Source: Erythrobacter tepidarius
GTDB taxonomy: Bacteria > Pseudomonadota > Alphaproteobacteria > Sphingomonadales > Sphingomonadaceae
Assembly: GCF_002155695.1 (NCBI RefSeq)
Contig: NZ_MUYJ01000007.1
Coordinates: 62,001 to 126,000 of the forward strand
Length of the DNA stretch: 64,000 nt
Reading direction: 5' to 3'
Of this stretch, positions 46,927 through 58,949 are shown piece by piece (the first letter of the stretch is position 1; each line of letters starts with the position of its first letter). The translations under genes and the position numbers were made by a program. The notes beneath the pieces are model-generated. The model was not told where the DNA came from and did no database searches. It saw only the letters and a program-made list of their open reading frames with translations.

Positions 46927-47870
46927 CACGCCGCCTCCACCTGCTTGCCGAGCAGGCCGACGAAGATGTCCTCCAGCGAGGAATCATGGATGTCGATGCT
47001 GGCATAGCCGATCCCCGCGCGGGTGAGCGCCTGCGTAAGCTGCGCGACTTCGGCACGCCCGCCGTTCTCTCCCGTTCCGCCACGATACACCAGCTGCCTG
47101 CCACCCGCGCCCAGCTCGACCGGGAAAGTGGCGATTTCGGGCGGCAGCGCGGACAGAGGTGCGACCAGATCGATCACCGCCTCGGTCGTGCCGAGCCGCT
47201 CCATAATCGCGTGTTTCTCATCCACCATCAGGATGCGTCCACCGCGGATAATGCCGACCCGATCGGCCATTTGCTCGGCCTCCTCGATGTAATGGGTGGT
47301 CAGGATGATCGTCACCCCGCGCTCCTTCAGCGCGGCGATCTGCTGCCACATGCCTTTGCGCAATTCGACATCGACGCCGGCAGTCGGCTCATCGAGGAAC
47401 AGCAGTTCAGGCTCATGCGCCAGCGCCTTGGCAATCAGCACGCGGCGTTTCATTCCGCCGCTAAGCGCGCGGATCTGGGCATCCTTCTTGTCCCACAGCG
47501 ACAGGCTTCGGAGGATTTCCTCGATCCGCGCGCGATCATGGGGCTTGCCGAACAACCCTTGCGAATAGGCGACCGCGTGCCACACGGTCTCGAACATGTC
47601 GGTGGCGAGTTCCTGCGGCACCAGCCCGATCCGCGCGCGTGCCGAACGCCAGTCACGAGCCAGGTCGCGACCAAAGGCGATGATCGTCCCGGCCGAGGGC
47701 CGCACCAGGCCGCAGACGGCGCCGATCAGCGTGGTCTTGCCTGCCCCATTCGGCCCGAGCAGCGCGAAGATTTCGCCCTTGCGGATATCGAGATCGACCG
47801 CATCGAGCGCGCGAATGCCGCCCCGATAGGTCTTGGTCAGGCCGCGGATCGACAGAATTGCTTGGTCCAT
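46926..47870 (-). CDS. ABC transporter ATP-binding protein
   Basis: The 314-residue motor of the exporter, with Walker A LLGPNGAGKTTLIG, Q-loop LVPQEL, signature ALSGGMKRRVLIAKAL, Walker B LLFLDEPTAGVD and the switch histidine in TTHYIEEAEQM. A C-terminal extension of about 80 residues follows the nucleotide-binding domain, as in the YadG/drug-exporter group. It begins nine bases after the queA stop, so it is probably transcribed from the queA side. Confidence 0.95.
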   Translation of the reverse strand: MDQAILSIRGLTKTYRGGIRALDAVDLDIRKGEIFALLGPNGAGKTTLIGAVCGLVRPSAGTIIAFGRDLARDWRSARARIGLVPQELATDMFETVWHAVAYSQGLFGKPHDRARIEEILRSLSLWDKKDAQIRALSGGMKRRVLIAKALAHEPELLFLDEPTAGVDVELRKGMWQQIAALKERGVTIILTTHYIEEAEQMADRVGIIRGGRILMVDEKHAIMERLGTTEAVIDLVAPLSALPPEIATFPVELGAGGRQLVYRGGTGENGGRAEVAQLTQALTRAGIGYASIDIHDSSLEDIFVGLLGKQVEAA

Positions 47871-47879
47871 GACTGCCGG

Positions 47880-48917
47880 TTAGGGGAGCAGCAGCGAGGA
47901 GTCACCATAGGAATAGAAGCGGTATTGATGGGCAATGGCGTGGGCATAGGCCGCCATCATCCGCTCGCGCCCCATCAGCGCGCAAACCAGCATCATCAGC
48001 GTCGACTTGGGCAGATGGAAATTGGTCATCAGCCCGTCGACCGCCTTGAACCGGAAGCCGGGGGTGATGAAGATCGCGGTATCTCCGGAAAAGGGGCGGA
48101 TGATGCCCTTCTCGTCCACCGCGCTCTCCAGCAGGCGCAGCGACGTGGTGCCGACCGCGATGATCCGGCCGCCTGCCGCGCGGGCCGCGTTGAGCTGGTC
48201 GGCGGTTTCCGGCGAGACACGGCCGAATTCGGCGTGCATCTGATGATCTTCGGTATTTTCGGCCTTCACCGGCAGGAAGGTGCCCGCGCCGACATGCAGC
48301 GTCAGCATCGCCCGGCCGATTCCGGCAGCGTCGAGGGCATCGACGAGGCGCGGGGTGAAGTGGAGCGAGGCGGTGGGCGCCGCGACCGCCCCTTGCTCGC
48401 GCGCGAAGATGGTCTGGTAGTCTTCCAGATCCTGCGCATCGACCCGCCGCCTGCTGGCGATGTAGGGCGGCAGCGGCATGGTGCCCGCCCGGTCGAGCAG
48501 CACCTCGACCGGCTCCTCACCTTCGAAGTACAAGGTCAGCGAACCATCGGCATGGCGTTGCTCGGCCAGCGCGGTGACGCCGCCGCCGAACACCAGCTGA
48601 TCACCGATCTTCACCCTTTTGGCATTCTTGAGAAACGCCTGCCAGCGGCGCAAGTCGATGCGCTTGTGCAGCGTCGCGCCGATCCTGGCTTCGCCTTCGG
48701 CGCGGCGACCTTCGAGCTGGGCGGGGATCACGCGGGTGTCGTTGAACACAAGCACGTCGCCGGGATTGAGCAGTTGCGGCAGGTCGCGCACTCCGCGGTC
48801 CTCGAACCGAGCTTGTGAACCACGCACCACCAGCATCCGCGCCGCATCACGTGGGCGAACCGGACGCAGCGCGATGCGCTCCGGCGGCAGTTCGAAATCG
48901 AACAGGTCTACCTTCAT
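47880..48917 (-). CDS. queA: S-adenosylmethionine:tRNA ribosyltransferase-isomerase
   Basis: Transfers ribose from SAM to preQ1-tRNA to form epoxyqueuosine. The 345 residues include [74 protein letters not shown] and [18 protein letters not shown], all standard QueA blocks. A CTAGGGGCGCGGGGCG motif (48918-48933, minus strand) abuts the start codon. The pathway partner tgt lies further on, separated by the exporter and the outer membrane protein. Confidence 0.97.
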   Translation of the reverse strand: MKVDLFDFELPPERIALRPVRPRDAARMLVVRGSQARFEDRGVRDLPQLLNPGDVLVFNDTRVIPAQLEGRRAEGEARIGATLHKRIDLRRWQAFLKNAKRVKIGDQLVFGGGVTALAEQRHADGSLTLYFEGEEPVEVLLDRAGTMPLPPYIASRRRVDAQDLEDYQTIFAREQGAVAAPTASLHFTPRLVDALDAAGIGRAMLTLHVGAGTFLPVKAENTEDHQMHAEFGRVSPETADQLNAARAAGGRIIAVGTTSLRLLESAVDEKGIIRPFSGDTAIFITPGFRFKAVDGLMTNFHLPKSTLMMLVCALMGRERMMAAYAHAIAHQYRFYSYGDSSLLLP

Positions 48918-48960
48918 CGCCCCGCGCCCCTAGCTGCTTGAACCGGGGCGGAAAAGCCCC

Positions 48961-49698
<738 letters not shown>

Positions 49699-49778
49699 TT
49701 CATCCGTGTGCGATGCCGCCTGTAGCCCTGCGGGCCTGACACTTCAATGAATGAAGCCGCGCCTGTGGACAGGGGTGC

Positions 49779-50291
49779 CTAGTTCTGGCCCTTGAGTCCC
49801 CGTTCGCGGACCCGGGCAACAACATCCGCGCACACCGCCGGGCTGACGAACTTGGCGATATCGCCGCCATAGAGCGCGATCTCCTTCACCAACCGGCTGG
49901 CGATCGGCTGGAGGCTGACATCGGCCATCAGGAAGATGGTCTCGACCTTGTCGTTGAGCTGCCGGTTCATGCCGGTGAGCTGATATTCATATTCGAAGTC
50001 GGTCACCCCGCGAATGCCGCGGACCACCACCGAGGCCCCTTGCGCATCGGCGAATTCCACCAGCAGCGCATTGAACCCGACCACCTCGACATTGGCAAGA
50101 CCGAGGCTGGCGACCTCCCGCTCGACCATCGCGATGCGTTCGGTGTCCGAGAACATCGGGCTCTTGGCGATGTTGGTCGTCACCCCGATGATCAGGTGAT
50201 CGACCAACTTGGAGCCGCGCCGGATGATGTCGGCATGGCCCAGCGTGATCGGATCGAAGGTTCCGGGGTAAATCCCGACGCGGCGTGTCAT
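49779..50291 (-). CDS. coaD: Pantetheine-phosphate adenylyltransferase
   Basis: The penultimate step of coenzyme A synthesis, making dephospho-CoA from phosphopantetheine and ATP. The 170 residues show the nucleotidyltransferase motif GIYPGTFDPITLGHADIIRR (GxFDPxTxGH), VVRGIRGVTDFEYEYQLTGMNRQL and the ATP loop ASRLVKEIALYGGDI with S/SR-type contacts. It starts 27 bases after the ispA stop. Confidence 0.97.
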   Translation of the reverse strand: MTRRVGIYPGTFDPITLGHADIIRRGSKLVDHLIIGVTTNIAKSPMFSDTERIAMVEREVASLGLANVEVVGFNALLVEFADAQGASVVVRGIRGVTDFEYEYQLTGMNRQLNDKVETIFLMADVSLQPIASRLVKEIALYGGDIAKFVSPAVCADVVARVRERGLKGQN

Positions 50292-50318
50292 GGTTTTATC
50301 CTCTCTCCGGCGCGGCTC

Positions 50319-51230
50319 TCAGCGGTCGCGCTCGACGATGAAGCGGGCGAGCGCGCGCAGAATGTCGGCTTCGGGGCCATAGGGCGCGAGGTGCCCGATC
50401 GCCTGATCCACCAAAGCGCGGGCCTGTTCGCGCGCCTTGTCCACCCCCATCAGGGTGACGAAGGTCTGCTTGCCCTGTTCCTGATCCTTGCGCAGCGCCT
50501 TGCCGGCCTTGTCGACATCGCCTTCGACATCGAGCAGATCGTCGGCGATCTGGAAAGCCAGGCCGATATCGCGGGCATAGGCCCTAAGATGCGTGCGCGC
50601 CTGAGGCGGCACCTTGCCAAGGATCGCCCCCATCTCGACACTGGCGCCGAGCAACGCGCCGGTCTTCAGCTGTTGCAGTCGGGTGATCGCGTGAAGATCG
50701 TAGGATATGCCCTCTTCGTCGGCGACCATGTCCATCATCTGTCCGCCAGCCATGCCGTTCATGCCTGAGGCGCTGCCGAGCGTGGAAATCAGTTCCACCC
50801 GGGTGAAAGGATCGGCGCTGGTTTCGGCATCGGCGAGGATCTCGAAGGCGAGCGCATGAAGCGCATCGCCCGCAAGCACAGCGGTTGCCTCATCATAGAC
50901 CTTGTGCAGCGTCGGCTTGCCGTGGCGCAGATCATCATTGTCCATGCAGGGCAGATCATCGTGGATCAGCGAATAGACGTGGATCGCCTCGACCGCCGCG
51001 CCTGCCCGCAACGCCGGATCGCGCGCGACGCCGAACAGGCCGGCCGTGCTCACCACCAGCAGCGGGCGCACCCGCTTGCCCCCGCCGATCGCGGCATAGC
51101 GCATCGCCTCGACCAGCCGCGCGCTGGTGTCGTCAGGCACCGGCAAAAGCGCATCGAACAGCGAATCGATTTCGGCCTGCACCTGCCTGATCGCGGCGCC
51201 AAGCGCATTGGTTCCCGCTTCGATCAGCAT
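50319..51230 (-). CDS. ispA: Polyprenyl (farnesyl/geranylgeranyl-type) diphosphate synthase
   Basis: Condenses isopentenyl diphosphate with allylic diphosphates for quinones, undecaprenol and carotenoids. The 303 residues carry GGGKRVRPLLV, the first aspartate motif in LIHDDLPCMDNDDLRHGKPT, KTGALLGASVEMGAIL, and the second motif in LAFQIADDLLDVEGD. The residues before the first motif fit an FPP synthase of the IspA type, but chain length is not certain. The start MLIEAGTN was chosen, five bases after the xseB stop; the frame further up is shadow of xseB. Confidence 0.93.
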   Translation of the reverse strand: MLIEAGTNALGAAIRQVQAEIDSLFDALLPVPDDTSARLVEAMRYAAIGGGKRVRPLLVVSTAGLFGVARDPALRAGAAVEAIHVYSLIHDDLPCMDNDDLRHGKPTLHKVYDEATAVLAGDALHALAFEILADAETSADPFTRVELISTLGSASGMNGMAGGQMMDMVADEEGISYDLHAITRLQQLKTGALLGASVEMGAILGKVPPQARTHLRAYARDIGLAFQIADDLLDVEGDVDKAGKALRKDQEQGKQTFVTLMGVDKAREQARALVDQAIGHLAPYGPEADILRALARFIVERDR

Positions 51231-51235
51231 TGCCA

Positions 51236-51517
51236 CTACCCTTCCGCGTCGAAGGCTTGCGTGCCGCTCGCGCGGCCATCGGTGCCGGTGACGATCTTCT
51301 CGATCCGCGCCTGTGCCGCATCGAGCCGCTGCTGGCACGCCGCGCGCAGCGCTTCGCCGCGTTCGTAGAGACTGATTGATTGGTCGAGCGGCACGTCACC
51401 GCGTTCGAGCTGCTGCACGATCTGTTCGAGCTGGGCCAGCGCCTGCTCGAAGCTCATCTGCGAAATGTCCTGCGCGCCCGCGGCGGCGGTGTTGCCCTCG
51501 TCCATGCCCGGCAGCAT
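51236..51517 (-). CDS. xseB: Exodeoxyribonuclease VII, small subunit
   Basis: The small helical subunit that packs on XseA to degrade single-stranded DNA. A 93-residue protein with the family core MSFEQALAQLEQIVQQLERGDVPLDQSISLYERGEALRAACQQRLDAAQARIEKI. The exact start is open: the first ATG, or the one four codons later. The order xseB-ispA is conserved in many bacteria; dxs, the usual third member, is absent here and coaD follows instead. Confidence 0.95.
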   Translation of the reverse strand: MLPGMDEGNTAAAGAQDISQMSFEQALAQLEQIVQQLERGDVPLDQSISLYERGEALRAACQQRLDAAQARIEKIVTGTDGRASGTQAFDAEG

Positions 51518-51586
51518 TGACGGAGGCGCCGTGTCCGGTCAAGGCTGGCGCGCTTGGCACGGGACAAACCGGGATAGACAGTCAAC

Positions 51587-52003
51587 ATGACCAAATGGAT
51601 CATCGCCTATGCCAGCGCCGCGCTCGCCTTCGGCGCGCTCGATGCGATCTGGCTGCGCTGGGCCGCAGGCAACCTCTACCGGCCGGTGATCGGCGAGATC
51701 ATGGCCAGCGACTTCAACCTCGCCGCAGCGGGCGCATTCTATCTCATCTATCTCGCCGGGATGACATGGTTCGCGATCAGGCCTGGGCTGGTCGGCGGCA
51801 CGGTGCAGGCCGCGCTGCTCAACGGCATCCTGCTCGGCGCACTGTGCTATGCCACCTTCGATCTGACCTCGCAGGCGGTGTTCAAGGTGTGGGCGACCCA
51901 TGTCAGCGTGCTCGACATCCTGTGGGGGGCCTTCGCCACCGGCACGGCGAGCGCGGTGGCAACCTGGGTAACGCTGCGCTTTGCCCCGGCGGCAGAGGGC
52001 TGA
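51587..52003 (+). CDS. DUF2177 family membrane protein
   Basis: A 138-residue protein with four hydrophobic segments (starting near residues 4, 45, 72 and 105), beginning MTKWIIAYASAALAFGALDAIWLRWA, with NLYRPVIGEIMASDFNLAAAGAFYLIY and LGALCYATFDLTSQAVFKVW. This is the DUF2177 pattern; function unknown. It is transcribed divergently from xseB over about 70 bases and is followed 13 bases later by another membrane protein gene. Confidence 0.88.
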   Translation: MTKWIIAYASAALAFGALDAIWLRWAAGNLYRPVIGEIMASDFNLAAAGAFYLIYLAGMTWFAIRPGLVGGTVQAALLNGILLGALCYATFDLTSQAVFKVWATHVSVLDILWGAFATGTASAVATWVTLRFAPAAEG

Positions 52004-52016
52004 CCCGGCGCGAGCA

Positions 52017-52691
52017 ATGTTCATCGGACACTTCGCCCCGGCTTTCGTTGCCGCCGCACTCACGCCGCGCAGCCCAAAGCTGGGCACGCTCTTCGTGGCG
52101 GCGCAGCTGGTCGACTGGGGGTTCTTCACGCTGGCGCTGATCGGAGTGGAGAAGCTCAGGGTCGATCCGGCGGCGAGCGTGATGGTGCCACTCAACCTTT
52201 ACCACATGCCCTATACCCACAGCCTGGTCGGTGCGGGGCTATGGGCGTTGGCCTGCCTACTGGTGGTGGCTGCGGGGCAGCGCGACCTGCTTGCGGGCCT
52301 GATCGCCGGGCTGGTGGTGCTGTCGCACTGGCCGCTCGACTGGCTGGTGCACGTGCCCGATCTGACGCTCAACGGCGAACCGCCGAAAATGGGGCTGGGA
52401 CTGTGGAACCATCCCGCGATCGCCATGCCGCTGGAACTGGTGGTGACGGGCGGGGCCTTTGCCTTCTACGTGCGCCGCACCCGCGGCCCGGTCGGCCCGC
52501 CGCTGGTGCTGCTTGCCGTGATGCTGCTGTTCCAGGCGGTCAACTGGTTCGCCCCCCACCCCGAAAGCGCCGGGCCGTTGCTTTACCTGCAGGCGCTGCT
52601 GGCTTTCGCGCTCCTCACCGCGCTCGCGATCTGGGTGGGGGAGAATCGCTGGTTCCAGAAGCGCGGTGGCTTGGCCTTCGGCGATCCATAA
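52017..52691 (+). CDS. Polytopic membrane protein, metal-dependent hydrolase-like
   Basis: The 224 residues begin [37 protein letters not shown], with HF near the start, an aspartate after the second span, [19 protein letters not shown] and [15 protein letters not shown]. The conserved His/Asp positions in or near membrane helices resemble the YdjM/DUF457 membrane-bound hydrolase group, though the similarity is loose. Hydrolase activity is unproven. It shares a probable transcript with the DUF2177 gene. Confidence 0.78.
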   Translation: MFIGHFAPAFVAAALTPRSPKLGTLFVAAQLVDWGFFTLALIGVEKLRVDPAASVMVPLNLYHMPYTHSLVGAGLWALACLLVVAAGQRDLLAGLIAGLVVLSHWPLDWLVHVPDLTLNGEPPKMGLGLWNHPAIAMPLELVVTGGAFAFYVRRTRGPVGPPLVLLAVMLLFQAVNWFAPHPESAGPLLYLQALLAFALLTALAIWVGENRWFQKRGGLAFGDP

Positions 52692-52706
52692 TCTAGGGGG
52701 CGCCGC
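52671..52706 (+). promoter_or_regulatory. Putative purL promoter
   Basis: TTGGCC (52671-52676), a 16-base spacer and CTAGGGGGCGCCGC (52693-52706), 14 bases before the purL ATG; the transcript leader would be very short. The upstream hexamer lies inside the end of the preceding gene. Confidence 0.42.
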
Positions 52707-52719
52707 AAGGAGTCCCCGC

Positions 52720-54957
<2,238 letters not shown>

Positions 54958-55115
54958 GCGCGACGTGGCGTCGGACCCGTCCGGCATACCAATCGCCTGA
55001 CAGCTCTCCGCTCGGGACGGGATAGAAAAATGGCGTGATGCCACAGGCAAAACCGCCAGCGACAAGACCTGTCCGGGCCTTACGCTGGTGATCCGCAAGT
55101 CCTTGGGCAGAAGGC

Positions 55116-55907
55116 TCAGGCTGCCTGGGCGGCGTGCAGCGTCAGTTGCTCGCTCCTAATGCCCTCGCCTGAAAGGACTGCAAGGCACTGGCGGTAGATT
55201 TCCGGCGTGCCGATGCCCAGCCGCGCACGCGCCTCGGTGATATCCTCGCGCATCAGGGCGGCAATGTCCTGGTGGGCGATCTTCTCCGCCGCCTTGCCAA
55301 GCCGGCGGCCTTCCTTGACCGCAGCGTAGAGCGGCGCCTTGGTGCCGCTCACCTTCTTGATCTGCCGCGCGCCGGCATAGGCAATGAACAGGATGCCCTT
55401 GTTGAGGTTCTGCTCGTAGGTAAAGCCGAGCAAACATGCCTCGCCCAGCGCGTCGCGGCCATAGCCGGTCAGCACATGGAACAGGTCATGCGTGTCGCGC
55501 AGGCGATCGAAATACCACTGGGTCTGATCTTTGGGCAGGCTTTCGGGCGGGGCCCACTTGTGGCTTTCCGCCACCAGCCCCGCCGCCGAGAGGCCCTCGC
55601 GCTTCATGAAGGCGATGTAATGCGCCGCGACGCTGTTGGGCGCGCAGTCTGCCCAGCGTGCGTGATCGTCGAGCATCGCCGGAATGTCGACCGCTTCGCG
55701 CAGGAAGCGTTGGCCCTGCGGCGACTGGATAAAATCCCATGCCTGCCTGTGCGAACGCTTGCCCTTGGTCGCCTCGATGATGTGGAACACCTGCTCGGTG
55801 TCTTCCTTGTTCTCGACCAGCTTGCCGAAGTGGTGAAGCACCTTGAGCGGCCGGAATCCGGAAACCTTGCGGTCCGGGGCAACCAGGGGAAGATCGGTCA
55901 ATGCCAT
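55116..55907 (-). CDS. Coq4 family ubiquinone biosynthesis protein, copy 1
   Basis: A 263-residue protein with the Coq4 zinc-binding pattern HDxxH-x11-E in RDTHDLFHVLTGYGRDALGEA, flanked by FRPLKVLHHFGKLVENKEDTEQVFHI and LGIGTPEIYRQCLAVLSGEGI. Coq4 removes or organises intermediates in coenzyme Q synthesis. I chose MALTDLPL (AAAGGAT upstream) because the operator-like site then lies 51 bases before the start, as for copy 2; an ATG 20 codons earlier (MNVSKSIQ) overlaps that site. Second of two adjacent paralogues. Confidence 0.9.
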   Translation of the reverse strand: MALTDLPLVAPDRKVSGFRPLKVLHHFGKLVENKEDTEQVFHIIEATKGKRSHRQAWDFIQSPQGQRFLREAVDIPAMLDDHARWADCAPNSVAAHYIAFMKREGLSAAGLVAESHKWAPPESLPKDQTQWYFDRLRDTHDLFHVLTGYGRDALGEACLLGFTYEQNLNKGILFIAYAGARQIKKVSGTKAPLYAAVKEGRRLGKAAEKIAHQDIAALMREDITEARARLGIGTPEIYRQCLAVLSGEGIRSEQLTLHAAQAA

Positions 55908-55957
55908 AGGTGCAACATCCTTTGCGCGAATCGCGATCTGCTCTTGTATCGATTTAC

Positions 55958-55971
55958 TTACATTCATGTCA
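55958..55971. promoter_or_regulatory. Operator-like site upstream of coq4 copy 1
   Basis: TTACATTCATGTCA, with an ACAT-TC-ATGT palindromic core; it matches the site before copy 2 at most positions and sits at nearly the same distance from the preferred start. Confidence 0.42.
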
Positions 55972-56121
55972 GTTAATAGTCCACTCCCTCGGTCGTCGGG
56001 GGACGCCCCTTCACCGCTGGGATGCTGGCGCCGCCTGTGCAAACGGCCCGGGTGAGAAAAGCCAGCATTACCGGCAGACCCGCGCCGGTGAGGCAGATCG
56101 CCAACCGGCTTTTAACGCGCC

Positions 56122-56961
56122 TCAGGCCGCCAGCAACTCGGCTGTCTGGTCATTGCCGCGGGCGAGCAGATCGTAGGGATCGATCCCTTCCTCGCGCCAT
56201 ATTTCGTGGCATTCGCGGTACTTGACCGGCGAGGCAATGCGCAGCTCGGCACGCACATCGGCGATTGGCCGTTCAAGCAGCTGGCGGATCGGTTGGGCGA
56301 TCAGCGGCAGCGCGCCCTTGCCGATGCGATGCGCCTCGCGCACGGCTCCGAAAACGGGCGCTCTGCTGCCCTCGGCCCGCTTCTTGATATTGGCTGCCCC
56401 GGCATAGCCGATCAGGAGGTGGCCATGGCTCGGCGCCTGGCCATGGGTGAACAGCAACACCGAAGCTTCACCGAGCGCGTCGCGGCCATAGCCGGTAAGC
56501 ACATGCAACAGGTCATGCGTATCGCGCGAGCGGTCGATGTACCATTCGACCAGATCGGGATAGCGCGGACGGCCAGCGCGTTCGCTTTCGGCCACGAGGC
56601 CCGCGGCGGTCAGACCTTCGGCCTCCATGAAATCACAATAGGCATGGGCCAGGCTGCCTTTCGGAGTGCGCCGCAGCGCGGCGTGATCGTCAAGGATTTC
56701 GGGCAGGCACGGCTCGGTCTGGCGCAGGTAGGTCCCGCGCTCGGACAGCGCAAGCTCGGCAATCCGGGCGAGGAAATCCTTCGGAGGCAGCGATTGGAAG
56801 ATCCTAAACACTGCCGCCGTGTCTTCCTTGTCCTTCATCAGCATCCGGAAATTGCGCAGCGCCCGCAGCGGGCGATACTTCGCCAAAGGACGATCTGGAT
56901 GCAGCAGCACCGTGCCGTCAGCGGCGAACATATTGCGATATTTGCGGTTGGCGGCGGTCAT
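56122..56961 (-). CDS. Coq4 family ubiquinone biosynthesis protein, copy 2
   Basis: A 279-residue paralogue of the neighbouring gene. It shares the block YRPLRALRNFRMLMKDKEDTAAVFRI, the zinc pattern in RDTHDLLHVLTGYGRDALGEA and an ending ASPVKYRECHEIWREEGIDPYD that aligns with copy 1. The start MTAANRKYRNMF was chosen; an ATG ten codons upstream is possible. Both copies keep the metal ligands, so neither is obviously dead. About 160 bases separate it from copy 1, and each copy has its own upstream site. Confidence 0.9.
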   Translation of the reverse strand: MTAANRKYRNMFAADGTVLLHPDRPLAKYRPLRALRNFRMLMKDKEDTAAVFRIFQSLPPKDFLARIAELALSERGTYLRQTEPCLPEILDDHAALRRTPKGSLAHAYCDFMEAEGLTAAGLVAESERAGRPRYPDLVEWYIDRSRDTHDLLHVLTGYGRDALGEASVLLFTHGQAPSHGHLLIGYAGAANIKKRAEGSRAPVFGAVREAHRIGKGALPLIAQPIRQLLERPIADVRAELRIASPVKYRECHEIWREEGIDPYDLLARGNDQTAELLAA

Positions 56962-57009
56962 GTCCGGTCTCGTGAGCAGGGGAGCAACCAAAGGGCAATC
57001 CGAATTAGC

Positions 57010-57023
57010 TTACACTGATGTAA
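57010..57023. promoter_or_regulatory. Operator-like palindrome upstream of coq4 copy 2
   Basis: TTACA-CTGA-TGTAA, a perfect 5-bp inverted repeat, 49 bases upstream of the chosen start. The format is that of TetR-family operators controlling lipid genes, but no such regulator lies in the window. Confidence 0.5.
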
Positions 57024-57080
57024 ATAGTTTATCGACGCGCCAAGGCAATCCCCCGCTTCACCGCCTGCCGCAGGCTTTGC

Positions 57081-58949
57081 TCATTTCATCAGCCCCGGCG
57101 CTGCCATGGCCTCGGCCACCAGTCGACTGCCCTCGGCGGTGAGGTGTGCGTCATCGATAATCAGCGGATCGCCGTGCGCCCCGAGATAGCGGCATTGCGG
57201 ATCGCACAACTGGCGCAGCGGCGAGAAATAGTGGGCCGCGTAGCGCGCGGCGAGCGCGGCCATGCGCTGGTCGAGCAGCGCGCGATCGGGTTTGAGGAAA
57301 GCGTCGGCGATCCGCGGGTTCCCGCGCGCCGCGCCGATCGCCAGCAGCCGCGGGACGAATTTCTCGAAGGCAGGAAACGGCCCGACCAGCAGCACCGCCT
57401 GCTTACGCTCGGCGAGCAGCGCAAGGCTGGCTTCGAGCGGTGCGAGATCGCCTTCCTCCCAGTAGCCCGCCAGCACCAGCAAGTCATAATTGCCCGCGGC
57501 GATGCGCCGCTTGTAGGCGTCCTCGATCAGGCGGTGGCAGAAGAAATAGCGCTCGGCGCGCGCGCCGGTGACGGGACGACAGCCCGCTACCGTCAACTGG
57601 CTCACCGCGCTGCCCGGAAAGGCCGCCTGCAGCCCCGGCACCAGCATTGCAGCGTGGCTGTCGCCCAGCACCAGCACCCGCGGCCGGCCATCGTCGGGCA
57701 GCAGGCAGGCCGCCTCGTCGAGCTGCTGGCTCTTATGGTGGATAAAGCAGCTCCCGGTTCGGAACACCTGATCGATCGGGTAATCGAGCGCGCGCGCCAG
57801 GTCATTGGAACGCTGGCTGAAACGCCCCGGCCACCCGCCGCTGGCAAGCAGCATGGCCGCACTCGCCGCAAGCACCGCGGCCACGCCGCCCGAAATCAGC
57901 GCAAGCCGGGCAAAGGGCACGGTGCGCTGGCGCGCCGGAGCCTCGACGAAGCGCGCGCTGAGCGTCGCCAGCACCACCGAAATCGCCGTCGCCGCCAGCT
58001 GCAGGGGCCAGTCGAGTCGCGGTGCCGGAAGACCCAGCAGCAGGAACACGATCACCGGCCAGTGCCACAGATAGAGCGAATAGGAGATCGCGCCCAGCCA
58101 GGTCATGCCCGGCAGCGACAGCGCGCGGCCGGTCAGCGATGGCCCTGCCTTGCCCGCCAGCACGATCGCCGCTGCACCCGCACAGGGGATCAGCGCACGC
58201 CAGCCCGGAAAGGGATCGGCGGTATCAAGCAGCACGATCGCCGCAGCGATGAGCAAAAGGCCGCTGAGCGCCAGAATCTCGCGCAGCACCCGCAAACGCA
58301 GCAAGGGCACCGTCGTGATCGCCGTCAACACCCCGGCCAGAAACTCCCAGACCCGCGCCGGCAGGAGGTAGAAGCTCGCCTCGGGATAGGCCAGCGAGCA
58401 CGCCGCCGACAGAACCGCAACCCCGACCAGCCCAAACCACAAGCCCGCCCGTCCGAAACGCAGCAGCGCCAGCATCAGCAAGGGCAGCAGCAGATAGAAC
58501 TGCCATTCCACCCCCAGCGTCCACAGATGCAGCAGCGGCACTTCGCCGCTTTCGCTGTATTCAAACTGTGCGCGGTAGAAATGGATGTTCGCTGCAAACA
58601 CCAGCGCGGCAAGCAGGGTTTCGGCATAGTTGGCCAGCTCCGCCGGCAGCAGCAGCAGCATCGCCGCCAGCGTGCTCGCCGCGAGCACCACCAGCAGCGC
58701 GGGCACCAGCCGCCGCACGCGACGGGCGTAGAAGTGGGCCAAGCTGAAGCGTCCCGCCTCGTGCTCGCGCAGCACGATGCCGCCAATCAGATAGCCCGAA
58801 ATAACATAGAACACGTCCACCCCGACGAAGCCGCCGGAAAATCCGTCGAGCCCGAGATGGAACAGCAGCACCGCCAGCACCGCAACGGCCCGCAACCCCT
58901 GAATATCGGGGCGATACCCGGCGTCCGGCGAAGCCACGCCTATCGGCAT
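57081..58949 (-). CDS. OafA/YrhL-type acyltransferase with SGNH domain
   Basis: A 622-residue inner-membrane protein that O-acetylates an extracytoplasmic glycan. Residues about 13-365 form the acyltransferase-3 bundle with YRPDIQGLRAVAVLAVLLFH, FVGVDVFYVISGYLIG, HFYARRVRRLVPAL and LHLWTLGVEWQFYLLLPL. After a linker, a periplasmic SGNH domain has VLVLGDSHAAMLVPGL (nucleophile) and DDAHLTAEGSRLVAEAM (Asp-His). The acceptor is unknown. Its ATG overlaps the serB stop (TGATG), an unusual partnership. Confidence 0.92.
   Translation of the reverse strand: MPIGVASPDAGYRPDIQGLRAVAVLAVLLFHLGLDGFSGGFVGVDVFYVISGYLIGGIVLREHEAGRFSLAHFYARRVRRLVPALLVVLAASTLAAMLLLLPAELANYAETLLAALVFAANIHFYRAQFEYSESGEVPLLHLWTLGVEWQFYLLLPLLMLALLRFGRAGLWFGLVGVAVLSAACSLAYPEASFYLLPARVWEFLAGVLTAITTVPLLRLRVLREILALSGLLLIAAAIVLLDTADPFPGWRALIPCAGAAAIVLAGKAGPSLTGRALSLPGMTWLGAISYSLYLWHWPVIVFLLLGLPAPRLDWPLQLAATAISVVLATLSARFVEAPARQRTVPFARLALISGGVAAVLAASAAMLLASGGWPGRFSQRSNDLARALDYPIDQVFRTGSCFIHHKSQQLDEAACLLPDDGRPRVLVLGDSHAAMLVPGLQAAFPGSAVSQLTVAGCRPVTGARAERYFFCHRLIEDAYKRRIAAGNYDLLVLAGYWEEGDLAPLEASLALLAERKQAVLLVGPFPAFEKFVPRLLAIGAARGNPRIADAFLKPDRALLDQRMAALAARYAAHYFSPLRQLCDPQCRYLGAHGDPLIIDDAHLTAEGSRLVAEAMAAPGLMK

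Noticed and set aside
48934-48960. Hairpin (GGGGC...GCCCC) between the PPIase gene and queA as a terminator
   Set aside because: No T-tract follows the stem on either strand, so it was not called.
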